A stretch of 64,000 nucleotides of DNA from the NCBI RefSeq assembly GCF_002266855.1, contig NZ_NGJN01000001.1, positions 124,001 through 188,000 on the forward strand, read 5' to 3'. The notes beneath the pieces are model-generated. The model did not search any database. It saw nothing but the letters and a program-made list of their open reading frames with translations, and had not been told where the DNA came from. This DNA is from Winogradskyella aurantia. Lineage in GTDB: Bacteria; Bacteroidota; Bacteroidia; Flavobacteriales; Flavobacteriaceae. A program made the position numbers and the translations under genes. Position 1 is the stretch's first letter, and every line of letters starts with the position of its first letter. Shown piece after piece: positions 17,769 to 26,548 of this stretch.

Positions 17769-19730
17769 TTAGTTTTTACTTTCTCTTGATATTTTATAGT
17801 CCTTAAACGCCATGGAAATTTTAGTACCATGGTCAATTTTGGTCTCTAAACTACCGTCTAATTGTTGAATTAGCGATCTGATTAGTTTGTTTCCGAAGGA
17901 TTTTGTATTGAGCTGATTTAAATCGTATCCTACGCCATTGTCATTAACATTTAACTTTAAGACATTCTTTTCTTCTTTTAAGCTAATCTCAATGGTTCCT
18001 TTTTCAATTCCTTTAAAAGCATATTTCAGAGCGTTAGTAATGAGCTCATTAATAATTAATCCAATAGGGATTAACGTATCTACATCTAAATACAGTGGCT
18101 CTATATGCGTTATAAGTTTAATTTGATCTTTTTTAATGTTATAGGTGTCAAAAAGTTCATTACATAATTTAAGAAAATACGTCTGCGCACTCACCGAGGT
18201 AATATTATCTGTTTGATATAAATCTTGGTGGATTAAAGCCATTGAGCGCACACGACTCTTACCTTCATTTATGGCCTTAAGCGCTATATCATCTGTAATT
18301 GATTGGCCTTGCAAGGTCAATAAGCTCGACACCAGTTGTAAATTGTTTTTAACACGGTGATGGATTTCCTTTAAGAGTAAGCTTTTTTCGTCTAAAGCTT
18401 TGGCCAATACTTTTTGTTGTTTCAAATATTTTCTGATAATAACATATAAAATCACACTCAAAAGCGTGATTAAAACTAAAGCAATACTTACAATGATAAT
18501 GGTTCTATTTTTTCGGCTAATTTGTAGTTGGGCGTTTTGATTTTCAAGATCTAATAATGCAATTTGCTTTTCTTTCTTTTTTGTCTCATAGATAATGTCA
18601 AGTTCGGTCTGATAGGCAATGTCTAGCTCATTGATTTTATTTCTGGCATTTTCCCCTGTTAGACTATCGTTATACTTCTTTAAAAGTTCTAAACTCTCAA
18701 AGGCTTCTTTATAATTTCCACTTTGCTTATAAACCTTAACTGCGACCTTATAATTTTCAATCTTGTTCTTTAAACCAAGGGTTGCTATTTCTTCATCTGT
18801 AATACTTCTAACTACTTTTAATGCTTGATTAATTCTACCTTGGTCGGCTTGAAGGTCTGACATTAGATTTTTTGCAACAATAGAAATTGATGGAACATCG
18901 ATTACTTTTGAAATCTCAATCATTTTTTGCCCATAATATAGTGCTGAATCCAAATTCTTTCGTTTTTGATGAATAGTTGCCATGTTGTAGCGATTATTAA
19001 ACTTTGAGTAATCGTCTGTTAGGCTTTCACCAATTTTGTAGGCCTTCCTGTAATAGTTTAATGCTAAATTGAAGTTTTTTTGTTTTTCATGCACTATGGC
19101 GATGTTGGTATATGCATTAGCTTCGTCTCTTTTTTCCGCTATCAATTCCGCCAATTCCGCCGATGAATTTAGATACTTTAAGGCCTCATCGAATCGATCA
19201 ATCTCTGATAGTAAATAACCTAATTTATTACCTGCAATTACGATACCTGAGGTGTCGGGTATTTCTTCATACATTTTTAACGCAAGTGCGGCAGCCTCTG
19301 AACTTTTTTCATAATTCCCTAAATCTGAAAACATATTGGCTTTCGCCATATTAACAGAGGCTACCCTGCCCTTGTGATTATACTTTTCATGTAATTCTTG
19401 ATACTTATTAAAATTTTGTTCGCTTAACTCAAATTGATTACTGTTTTTATAAAAAACACCGTAATAATACCAAACAACGTCTTCTTTAAACTTGGGGTCA
19501 AGCCCACTGTTAATTGAATCTATTCTACCTAAAATTTGTAAGCTTTTTTCTGGATTAGTACGTCCGAGCTTCCATGCATTTTTCAATAATTTATTAATCG
19601 TGTCTTTGCTAGATTGGTTTTGGTCTTGAATAGCATCTTGAGCGTTTAGACTAGCCGTAAGCAACAGACAAATCAACAAGCCGTAGATACCATTAGAATT
19701 AATAAATATGACATTAGAAATAGACTTCAT
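17769..19730 (-). CDS. TPR-containing HisKA_2 sensor histidine kinase
   Basis: The 653-residue protein has a signal peptide (1-30), tetratricopeptide repeats over about 45-360 in the periplasm, a coiled coil (about 365-405), one membrane helix (about 409-432) and a cytoplasmic HisKA_2 kinase. The phosphoacceptor is His457 or His458 in LKEIHHRVKNNLQ; the ATP-binding lid shows INELITNALKYAFKG and DNGVGYDL. This form is common in Flavobacteriia. The signal is unknown but would be read by the repeats. The adjacent response regulator is the presumed partner. Confidence 0.93.
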   Translation of the reverse strand: MKSISNVIFINSNGIYGLLICLLLTASLNAQDAIQDQNQSSKDTINKLLKNAWKLGRTNPEKSLQILGRIDSINSGLDPKFKEDVVWYYYGVFYKNSNQFELSEQNFNKYQELHEKYNHKGRVASVNMAKANMFSDLGNYEKSSEAAALALKMYEEIPDTSGIVIAGNKLGYLLSEIDRFDEALKYLNSSAELAELIAEKRDEANAYTNIAIVHEKQKNFNLALNYYRKAYKIGESLTDDYSKFNNRYNMATIHQKRKNLDSALYYGQKMIEISKVIDVPSISIVAKNLMSDLQADQGRINQALKVVRSITDEEIATLGLKNKIENYKVAVKVYKQSGNYKEAFESLELLKKYNDSLTGENARNKINELDIAYQTELDIIYETKKKEKQIALLDLENQNAQLQISRKNRTIIIVSIALVLITLLSVILYVIIRKYLKQQKVLAKALDEKSLLLKEIHHRVKNNLQLVSSLLTLQGQSITDDIALKAINEGKSRVRSMALIHQDLYQTDNITSVSAQTYFLKLCNELFDTYNIKKDQIKLITHIEPLYLDVDTLIPIGLIINELITNALKYAFKGIEKGTIEISLKEEKNVLKLNVNDNGVGYDLNQLNTKSFGNKLIRSLIQQLDGSLETKIDHGTKISMAFKDYKISRESKN

Positions 19731-19748
19731 TCAAGTGACTGATGTTGT

Positions 19749-19937
19749 TTAACTTGTAAAAGCTAAGAATTTTATGATTACCTTAAGTAGTTTTGATTTG
19801 ATTTTTAACGAATTATGAGATTCCAAAGCATAAATTTTATTCATCTTTCTGTCTATCTCCAAGAGATCACTTCCTATCTGGCTCAATACCAATTGTTGAT
19901 TTACGGATAATTCTATAAAGCTATTATTACTGTTCAT
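19749..19937 (-). CDS. Small hypothetical protein (62 aa)
   Basis: An ATG-started frame of 62 residues lies 18 bp upstream of the histidine kinase start, on the same strand. The sequence is hydrophilic with one mildly hydrophobic end (KLLKVIIKFLAF) and no motif that I recognise. A TATTTTG element sits just before the ATG. Composition and position fit a real small gene or leader, but nothing else supports it. Confidence 0.4.
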   Translation of the reverse strand: MNSNNSFIELSVNQQLVLSQIGSDLLEIDRKMNKIYALESHNSLKIKSKLLKVIIKFLAFTS

Positions 19938-19989
19938 ACAAAATATTTTAGATCTGGGAATGGTCTTTAATTTTTAAGGCCCTTAGGTG

Positions 19990-20298
19990 TTAGTCAAATA
20001 AATCTTCTTTAATTATTTGTTCTAAATTATCGACTTCAGTGAACTTGATTTCGACATCATAAGCATATTTAAAATACGCTAACACATAAAATAAAACGGA
20101 CGCTATAATAATGACACTAACCCCTATAATCGTAAGGTTAAATAAGATACATAAGGTACCTATTAGACAGAGCAAAGCGTAAATTAGACCGCGTTTGGTT
20201 ATTTTTAATTTTAAACTTTTGCTAATTGCTTTTTTTGAAGGAACTGAAGATTGGAGAGAGAAAAGGTTTAAATCCTCGAAGATAATAGTGACTTGCAT
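19990..20298 (-). CDS. Small two-helix membrane protein
   Basis: The 102-residue product has a hydrophilic N-terminus with basic residues (SKSLKLKITKRG), two adjacent membrane helices (about 40-60 and 62-80) and an acidic C-terminal tail ending in IIKEDLFD. I recognise no family. It lies 138 bp after lspA on the same strand and may be a separate unit. Residue composition is normal for a membrane protein, so I regard it as probably coding. Confidence 0.6.
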   Translation of the reverse strand: MQVTIIFEDLNLFSLQSSVPSKKAISKSLKLKITKRGLIYALLCLIGTLCILFNLTIIGVSVIIIASVLFYVLAYFKYAYDVEIKFTEVDNLEQIIKEDLFD

Positions 20299-20435
20299 GA
20301 TTAATAGATTTTGTAATTATATAGTCCAAAATTCTACCAATCAAAACTTATATCATACGCCCATATGGGTGATTTTTATGTATTTACCAAAAAAAACGGA
20401 ATGGCAACCAATATTTAAGCAAAAAAAGCTGATAT

Positions 20436-21050
20436 TTAATTGAACGCCCTCTTATTAAATACAAGCAGCACGCTTATGCCAGATGTAATAGCGACATCGG
20501 CAATATTAAATACAGGGTCAAAAAAGGAAAAGTATTTTCCGCCAATAAAAGGTATGCCTTCTGGTAGGACACCACTCCATATAGGAAAATGTAGCATATC
20601 TACAACCTTACCATAAAATAGTGGGGCGTAACCGCCCTCTGGCGGAAACAATGTAGCCGCATTATATTCACTATCTTCAAATAAAACGCCGTAAAAAACA
20701 GAATCAATAATATTGCCTAAAGCGCCTGCAAAAATTATAGCAATAGCAAATATCAAGGTCTTGGACTTCTTAGTTTTAGTTGCCTTAAACAGCCAAATGG
20801 CAATTCCAGTAACTGCTAAAATCCTAAATAAGGTCAAGGCCAGTTTAGCATATTCTTCTGAAATAAAAGGAATAACATCATTCAGTTTGGTACCCCAGGC
20901 CATACCATCGTTTTCAACAAAGGCAATTTTAAACCATGAAAATACCTCAACATCCTCGTTCAGAGCAAAGTGCGTCTTTATATATATTTTACTCACTTGA
21001 TCAAGCAAGAGAATAATAAAAATGAGTAATGTGGCTTTTCTAAGGGACAT
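20436..21050 (-). CDS. lspA: Lipoprotein signal peptidase (signal peptidase II)
   Basis: The 204-residue inner-membrane aspartic protease cleaves lipoprotein signal peptides after lipidation. It begins with LDQVSKIYIKTHFALN and carries both catalytic aspartates, in GALGNIIDSVFYG and FNIADVAITSG, among four membrane helices. A loop of about 40 residues between them, with a PPEGGYAPLFYGKVVDMLHF segment, is longer than in E. coli, as expected in Bacteroidota. It sits downstream of ileS and the dksA-like gene, with a DUF4097-like gene between. Confidence 0.95.
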   Translation of the reverse strand: MSLRKATLLIFIILLLDQVSKIYIKTHFALNEDVEVFSWFKIAFVENDGMAWGTKLNDVIPFISEEYAKLALTLFRILAVTGIAIWLFKATKTKKSKTLIFAIAIIFAGALGNIIDSVFYGVLFEDSEYNAATLFPPEGGYAPLFYGKVVDMLHFPIWSGVLPEGIPFIGGKYFSFFDPVFNIADVAITSGISVLLVFNKRAFN

Positions 21051-21077
21051 AACTAAAAAACGCTGTAAATGTAATTT

Positions 21078-21755
21078 TTATTCTTGCTTTTTTACAGATA
21101 TGTTTCCATAAATTGATTTTAATCGCCAAACTGCTTGCTTTAGCGGAATTATTTCGGTTTCCACGCTCCCATATGTACTATTTGCAATAACCTCAGCATT
21201 TGAAGTTTTAATATCAATATCACCGTCAACAGTATTAACAAGGGCTGCCTTTGCTTGTCCCTGTACTTTACAAAACCCTGTAAACAATTGGACCGTAACA
21301 TCCTTGAAATAACCCGTAAGATCTACAGAGCCTATATCACTTTTGATATCTATATCTAAATTTACAGGAATAACTAAATTTAAACTAGCAGCTACCACCT
21401 TATGTGCATTACGCTTATCATCTGGTATAGTCATTAACGGGTTTTGTTCTAGTTTTAAATATAGTGTTTGATTGTGTTTTGTATTGGTAATTTGAAACTG
21501 TTCTTGATATTCACCGTCGATGGTAGACCGCATTGTAATATTCTTAGATTTATGGGTCGACACTGAAATGTTGAATATCTGATTGCCATTGACTACAATT
21601 CTTTCTATATCTGAAGCCTCAATACGTCTCTCAAAACTATTCTGCGCACCTATTGAACGGGTACCGCAAAACGCAAGGATAAAAAAAACCTTGAACGGCA
21701 AAATCCAAGGCTTTATATAATTGAGTGTAATCAAAATAAAACTCATTATTCTCAA
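21078..21755 (-). CDS. DUF4097-like beta-helical exported protein
   Basis: The 225-residue protein has a hydrophobic N-terminal export segment ending near GTRSIGAQ, then a beta-rich body with repeated short strands (SDIGSVDLTG, NTVDGDIDIKTSNAEV, STYGSVETEI, SIYGNISVKKQ). This ladder is typical of DUF4097/GIN-type putative adhesin domains. Function is unknown; it probably sits in the periplasm or on the outer membrane. It lies between lspA and the dksA-like gene on the same strand. Confidence 0.65.
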   Translation of the reverse strand: MRIMSFILITLNYIKPWILPFKVFFILAFCGTRSIGAQNSFERRIEASDIERIVVNGNQIFNISVSTHKSKNITMRSTIDGEYQEQFQITNTKHNQTLYLKLEQNPLMTIPDDKRNAHKVVAASLNLVIPVNLDIDIKSDIGSVDLTGYFKDVTVQLFTGFCKVQGQAKAALVNTVDGDIDIKTSNAEVIANSTYGSVETEIIPLKQAVWRLKSIYGNISVKKQE

Positions 21756-21838
21756 CCTAATTCAAAATAGTTAGTTATAAAACTGTCCGTTGAGAATTTG
21801 AAAGAGATTGGTTTAATTCAAAATTAGCAATGCTTCTA

Positions 21839-22222
21839 TTACTTCTGCATATTTTTAGCTTCAATACTTAAAGTAGCATGAGGCACTAACTTTAATCGCT
21901 CTTTATTAATGAGCTTACCTGTTACGCGGCATATGCCATAGGTTTTGTTCTCAATGCGGATTAACGCATTTTTCAAGTCGCGAATAAATTTTTCTTGACG
22001 TATCGCCAGAGCCGAATTAGCTTCCTTGCTCATAGTGGCACTTCCTTCCTCAAAAGCCTTGAATGTCGGCGATGTATCATCAGTTCCGTTATCGTGATCA
22101 TTCATGTAAGCGCTTTTAATGAGCTCTAAGTCGTGCTCAGCTTTATCAATTTTTTCTTGAATTAAAACCCTGAATTCTTCTAAATCTTTATCAGAGTATC
22201 TGTTTTTTGATTCTGTAGCCAT
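21839..22222 (-). CDS. DksA/TraR-like protein with degenerate zinc finger
   Basis: The 127-residue protein has the DksA layout: a coiled coil (about 10-90) and a C-terminal finger. Of the four zinc cysteines only Cys98 remains (YGICRVTGK); the other positions hold Thr101, Ser119 and Ala122 (PHATLSIEAK). DksA proteins bind the RNA polymerase secondary channel and tune transcription with ppGpp; cysteine-poor versions exist. I chose ATG 22222, 4 bp after the ileS stop; the longer frame would overlap ileS. The ileS-dksA-lspA order suggests a conserved operon. Confidence 0.88.
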   Translation of the reverse strand: MATESKNRYSDKDLEEFRVLIQEKIDKAEHDLELIKSAYMNDHDNGTDDTSPTFKAFEEGSATMSKEANSALAIRQEKFIRDLKNALIRIENKTYGICRVTGKLINKERLKLVPHATLSIEAKNMQK

Positions 22223-22226
22223 AAGT

Positions 22227-25200
22227 TTAGTGTTTTTGAATAAACAATTTAGTATTGACCTCATCAAAAGAAATCTCTATACCATTGTTTACGTTGTCCA
22301 TAATTTTTAAATCTTCGGTTAAGGTTTCAGACTTAATGTAAGCCTCATTTGAAGCAATAGCTGCTGCCACGTAAGTATCCTTTTGTAACTGCACATCAAT
22401 TCTATCTGTAACCTCAAAACCAGAATCTTTACGTAAGTTTTGAATACGATTTACAAGTTCGCGTGCAATACCTTCTTTACGCAGGTCATCTGTTATAGTT
22501 ACATCAAGAGCCACAGTCAAGGAACCTTCATTAGCAACCAACCAACCCTCAATATCTTGGGATGTTATCTCTATATCTTCCAATCCTAAAATAATCTTTT
22601 TTCCATTAATTTCCAGCTCTAACGTACCGTTTTGCTCAATATTTTTAATGTCATCCGTATTTAAAGCATTTATCTTATTAGAAATCAACTTCATATCCCT
22701 ACCAAATCGTGGACCCAACACCTTAAAGTTTGGTTTAATTTGTTTAACCAAAATGTCAGAGGCATCTTCAAGCAATTCAATTGATTTAATATTTACTTCG
22801 TGCTTTATTAAATCTGCAACAGCTTCAATTTCTTCTTTTTGTTGATGATTATCTACCGGTATCATTATCTTCTGTAGAGGTTGTCTCACCTTTATTTTCT
22901 CTTTGGCCCTCAAGGATAATACCAGTGATGAAATCGTTTGGGCATTTTCCATTTTGCGCTCCAGTACCTTGTCAATAAACCTATCTTCAGCTTCCGGGAA
23001 TTTTGCTAAATGTACGCTCTCAAAAGATTCCTTATTGGTAACCACATTTAAATCTAAATACAATTTATCCATGTAAAACGGTGCTATTGGAGCTCCAAGC
23101 TTGGCCAAGGTTACCATACAAGTATAAAGTGTTTGATAAGCAGATATCTTATCATTTTGATAATCCCCTTTCCAAAAACGTCTTCGACTCAACCTTACGT
23201 ACCAATTACTCAAATAATCCTGTGTGAAGTTAGAAATTGCCCTTGCTGCCTTTGTTGGTTCATAATCGGCATAATACGCATCAACACTTTTAATTAATGT
23301 ATGTAACTCTGAGAGAATCCATCGGTCTATTTCAGGACGCTCATTTAAGGGTATATCTTCTTCGCTATAGGTAAAGGAATCAATATTTGTATATAAACTG
23401 AAAAACGAGTAGGTATTATAAAGTGTCCCAAAGAATTTTCTACTGACTTCCTCAATGCCATCGCTATCAAATTTAAGATTGTCCCATGGATTTGCATTCA
23501 TTATCATATACCAGCGTGTGGCATCAGCCCCGTATTTAGATAAGGTATCGAAGGGATCAACGGCATTACCTAAACGCTTAGACATTTTCTGTCCGTTTTT
23601 ATCTAAAACCAATCCGTTTGATACCACATTTTTGTACGCTACCGAATCAAAAACCATTGTTGCTATGGCGTGAAGCGTATAAAACCAACCGCGCGTTTGA
23701 TCAACACCTTCTGCAATAAAATCTGCCGGAAAAGCTTCATGCTTATCTATTAAGTCCTTGTTTTCAAATGGGTAGTGCCATTGCGCATACGGCATGGAGC
23801 CAGAATCAAACCAAACATCAATTAAATCGCTTTCGCGCTTCATAGGTTGGCCGGATGGTGATACTAGTGTGATCCTATCAACTACATTTTTATGTAGGTC
23901 AATCTTTTCATAATTCTCTTCAGTCATATCGCCAACTTCAAAATCCGAAAAAATAGCCTTAGACATGAAGCCCGCATTAACAGCCTTTTGCATTTCCGAT
24001 TTTAATTCTTCAACGGAACCAATACACAATTGTTCCTTTCCATCTTCTGTTCTCCAAATGGGTAAGGGTATTCCCCAAAACCGACTTCTCGACAAGTTCC
24101 AATCATTGGCATTTGCCAACCAATTGCCAAAACGGCCTTCGCCCGTAGATTTTGGTTTCCAATTAATGGTTTGGTTAAGTTGATACATTCTGTCTTTAAC
24201 ATCAGTTATCTTTATAAACCAAGAATCTAATGGGTAGTATAGAATAGGCTTATCCGTTCGCCAACAATTCGGATAGCTGTGTTTGTATTTTTCTACTTTA
24301 AAGGCTTTATTTTCTGTCTTAAGTTTAATGGCCAACTCTACATCAACTGACTTTTCTGGGGCTTCGCCTTCAGGATAGTATTCATTCTTCACATACTTCC
24401 CTGCAAATTCACCAAGTTCTGGTCTAAAGCGGCCTTGTAAATCAACTAAGGGTACTAAATTACCATTATCATCTTTTACTAAAAGTGGCGGTATTTCTGG
24501 TGTCGCTTGTTTAGCTACCAATGCATCGTCTGCACCAAATGTGGGTGCCGTATGCACGATTCCTGTACCATCCTCTGTTGTAACGAAGTCTCCTGAAATG
24601 ACCCTAAAGGCATTTTCTGGATTATTATAAGGTAATATGTATGGTAAAAGTTGCTCGTAACGAATACTAACCAGATCTTTTCCTATAAAATCCTTAACAA
24701 TACGGTACGGTATTTTTTTATCGTTTGGTGTATATGCATCAAGTTCATCATGGGATTCCACTTGAACAAATTTTCCTTCGAATTGTTTGTTCACTAAACT
24801 CTTGGCCAAAACTACTTTTATAGGCTCAAACGTGTATTGATTGAAGGACTCTACTAAGACATAATCAATCTTTGGCCCTACGGTCAAGGCTGTGTTACTG
24901 GGCAAGGTCCAGGGCGTGGTCGTCCAAGCTAAAAAGTAAATATCACCTTCATTTTGTAAAAAGTCTGGTAATGAATCTTGCTTGGCCTTAAACTGGGCTA
25001 CTACAGTTGTATCCGTAACATCTTGATAGGTTCCTGGTTGATTGAGCTCGTGAGAACTTAACCCTGTACCTGCCTTTGGCGAATACGGCTGAATGGTATA
25101 GCCTTTGTATATTAAATTTTTATCGTAAATCTGTTTGAGCAACCACCAAACACTTTCCATATATTTGGATTTGTAGGTGATATAAGGATTATCCATATCT

Positions 25201-25631
25201 ACCCAATAGCCCATTTTCTGGGTGAGGTCATTCCAGATATCCGTATAACGCATTACTGCTTTTTTACAGGCTTCGTTATACTCTTCTACCGTAATTTTGG
25301 TACCGATATCCTCTTTGGTAATACCAAGCTCTTTTTCTACACCAAGTTCTACAGGTAATCCATGAGTATCCCATCCTGCTTTGCGCTTTACTTGATAGCC
25401 CTTCATGGTTTTATACCGCGGGAATATGTCCTTTATTGCCCGTGCTAAGACATGATGTACCCCTGGTAATCCGTTTGCCGATGGTGGCCCCTCAAAAAAG
25501 ACATAAGGCGTTCTACCCTCTCGCGTGGTAACGCTTTTATGAAAAATATCGTTTTCCTGCCAATACGCCTGAATTTCTTCAGAAACTTTTGACAAGTCAA
25601 GTCCTTTGTATTCAGGGAACTTTGTGCTCAT
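22227..25631 (-). CDS. ileS: Isoleucyl-tRNA synthetase, type 2-like with GVHH motif
   Basis: This 1134-residue class I enzyme charges tRNA-Ile. The N-terminal catalytic core, CP1 editing domain, KMSKR loop (GQKMSKRLGNAV) and anticodon-binding region are all present. The signature normally written HxGH reads Gly57-Val-His-His60 (SANGLPGVHHVL), so the first and third residues are swapped. That GxHH form is reported to mark mupirocin hyper-resistant IleRS2 enzymes. The sequence resembles eukaryote-like type 2 IleRS (WDTHGLPVE) rather than type 1. It heads the operon with the dksA-like gene and lspA. Confidence 0.97.
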   Translation of the reverse strand: MSTKFPEYKGLDLSKVSEEIQAYWQENDIFHKSVTTREGRTPYVFFEGPPSANGLPGVHHVLARAIKDIFPRYKTMKGYQVKRKAGWDTHGLPVELGVEKELGITKEDIGTKITVEEYNEACKKAVMRYTDIWNDLTQKMGYWVDMDNPYITYKSKYMESVWWLLKQIYDKNLIYKGYTIQPYSPKAGTGLSSHELNQPGTYQDVTDTTVVAQFKAKQDSLPDFLQNEGDIYFLAWTTTPWTLPSNTALTVGPKIDYVLVESFNQYTFEPIKVVLAKSLVNKQFEGKFVQVESHDELDAYTPNDKKIPYRIVKDFIGKDLVSIRYEQLLPYILPYNNPENAFRVISGDFVTTEDGTGIVHTAPTFGADDALVAKQATPEIPPLLVKDDNGNLVPLVDLQGRFRPELGEFAGKYVKNEYYPEGEAPEKSVDVELAIKLKTENKAFKVEKYKHSYPNCWRTDKPILYYPLDSWFIKITDVKDRMYQLNQTINWKPKSTGEGRFGNWLANANDWNLSRSRFWGIPLPIWRTEDGKEQLCIGSVEELKSEMQKAVNAGFMSKAIFSDFEVGDMTEENYEKIDLHKNVVDRITLVSPSGQPMKRESDLIDVWFDSGSMPYAQWHYPFENKDLIDKHEAFPADFIAEGVDQTRGWFYTLHAIATMVFDSVAYKNVVSNGLVLDKNGQKMSKRLGNAVDPFDTLSKYGADATRWYMIMNANPWDNLKFDSDGIEEVSRKFFGTLYNTYSFFSLYTNIDSFTYSEEDIPLNERPEIDRWILSELHTLIKSVDAYYADYEPTKAARAISNFTQDYLSNWYVRLSRRRFWKGDYQNDKISAYQTLYTCMVTLAKLGAPIAPFYMDKLYLDLNVVTNKESFESVHLAKFPEAEDRFIDKVLERKMENAQTISSLVLSLRAKEKIKVRQPLQKIMIPVDNHQQKEEIEAVADLIKHEVNIKSIELLEDASDILVKQIKPNFKVLGPRFGRDMKLISNKINALNTDDIKNIEQNGTLELEINGKKIILGLEDIEITSQDIEGWLVANEGSLTVALDVTITDDLRKEGIARELVNRIQNLRKDSGFEVTDRIDVQLQKDTYVAAAIASNEAYIKSETLTEDLKIMDNVNNGIEISFDEVNTKLFIQKH

Positions 25632-25690
25632 ATCGTTAAAATTCGATTTGAGTCGCGAAATTAAGAATTTAAGTTTAAAGGATTGATTAT

Positions 25691-25726
25691 TAAATAAAAA
25701 AAAGCAAACGACTCACGTTTGCTTTT
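25691..25726 (-). terminator. Rho-independent terminator after the Crp/Fnr gene
   Basis: An 11-bp perfect stem (arms 25700-25710 and 25716-25726, loop ACTCA) is followed on the minus strand by a run of eight T and more A/T. It lies about 100 bp after the stop of the Crp/Fnr-like gene and before the ileS start, so it separates the two units. Confidence 0.85.
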
Positions 25727-25827
25727 CTTGTTAGTTAGGGTCAACAGATTAATCTTGGTTAGTAGAATATTAATCTCTATCCAAAATTATATTGAATTGA
25801 CTTAAAATAAATTAACATATGTTAAAA

Positions 25828-26400
25828 TCAATTAAGCACCTTCCTAATTCTGCTCAATTGCACAGGAGAAATATTTAAATAGGAAGCTATCTGGTACTGA
25901 GGTATTAAATTATCTATATGAGGTATGCCTTGTTTTAATGCCAAATATCTTTGTGTAGCATTTAATGATGCGGTTTGGAGTTGTTTTCTTTCATAAATAA
26001 TAAAAATGTATTCCAAAACCCTGTTGTATAAATTGCTCATCGCAATATTGGAATTTGCTATTTCTATAAACTGATTAAAATCTACCTCGTAGATTACAGA
26101 ATCTGTAAGCGATTCATAGCAGAAAATTGAAGGTTCATCATTAATTATTGATGAAAACGCCCCAACAAAAGCAATAGGTGTAAAAATATTCTTTGTAATT
26201 TCTTTTCCTGTCTCTAAAGTCGTGTAAGCACGCATTAATCCTGAGGTTAAAAAAGCAATTTTATTACTTTTTGCACCTTGCTTTACAATGTCTTCGCCGG
26301 TTCTTAACTTGCGCCTGTAAGAGAGTCTCTTTAAGATGACATATGTTTCTTTAGATATATGAAATTTTGATTTTAGAAAATCAAAGCTAGGGTCTGCCAT
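25828..26400 (-). CDS. Crp/Fnr family transcriptional regulator
   Basis: The 190-residue protein has an N-terminal cyclic-nucleotide-binding-like beta-barrel (KLRTGEDIVKQGAKSNKIAFLTSGLMRAY) and a short C-terminal helical part ending in QIASYLNISPVQLSRIRKVL, a winged-helix recognition segment. No Fnr-type cysteine cluster is present, and the cAMP-contact residues are not conserved, so the ligand is unknown. It is monocistronic, with a strong terminator downstream. Confidence 0.88.
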   Translation of the reverse strand: MADPSFDFLKSKFHISKETYVILKRLSYRRKLRTGEDIVKQGAKSNKIAFLTSGLMRAYTTLETGKEITKNIFTPIAFVGAFSSIINDEPSIFCYESLTDSVIYEVDFNQFIEIANSNIAMSNLYNRVLEYIFIIYERKQLQTASLNATQRYLALKQGIPHIDNLIPQYQIASYLNISPVQLSRIRKVLN

Positions 26401-26548
26401 GCCACACGGGATATTTGTTCGGTATAATTACATATTTAATTTTAATATTTCCTAATTAAATCTACCAACGATAAAGGAACAAAGTTGATTTGCTTCTTTA
26501 GGCAAGATAGATACCATTTAGTTTGTCTTTTTGAAGTAGCCCCTTTTA

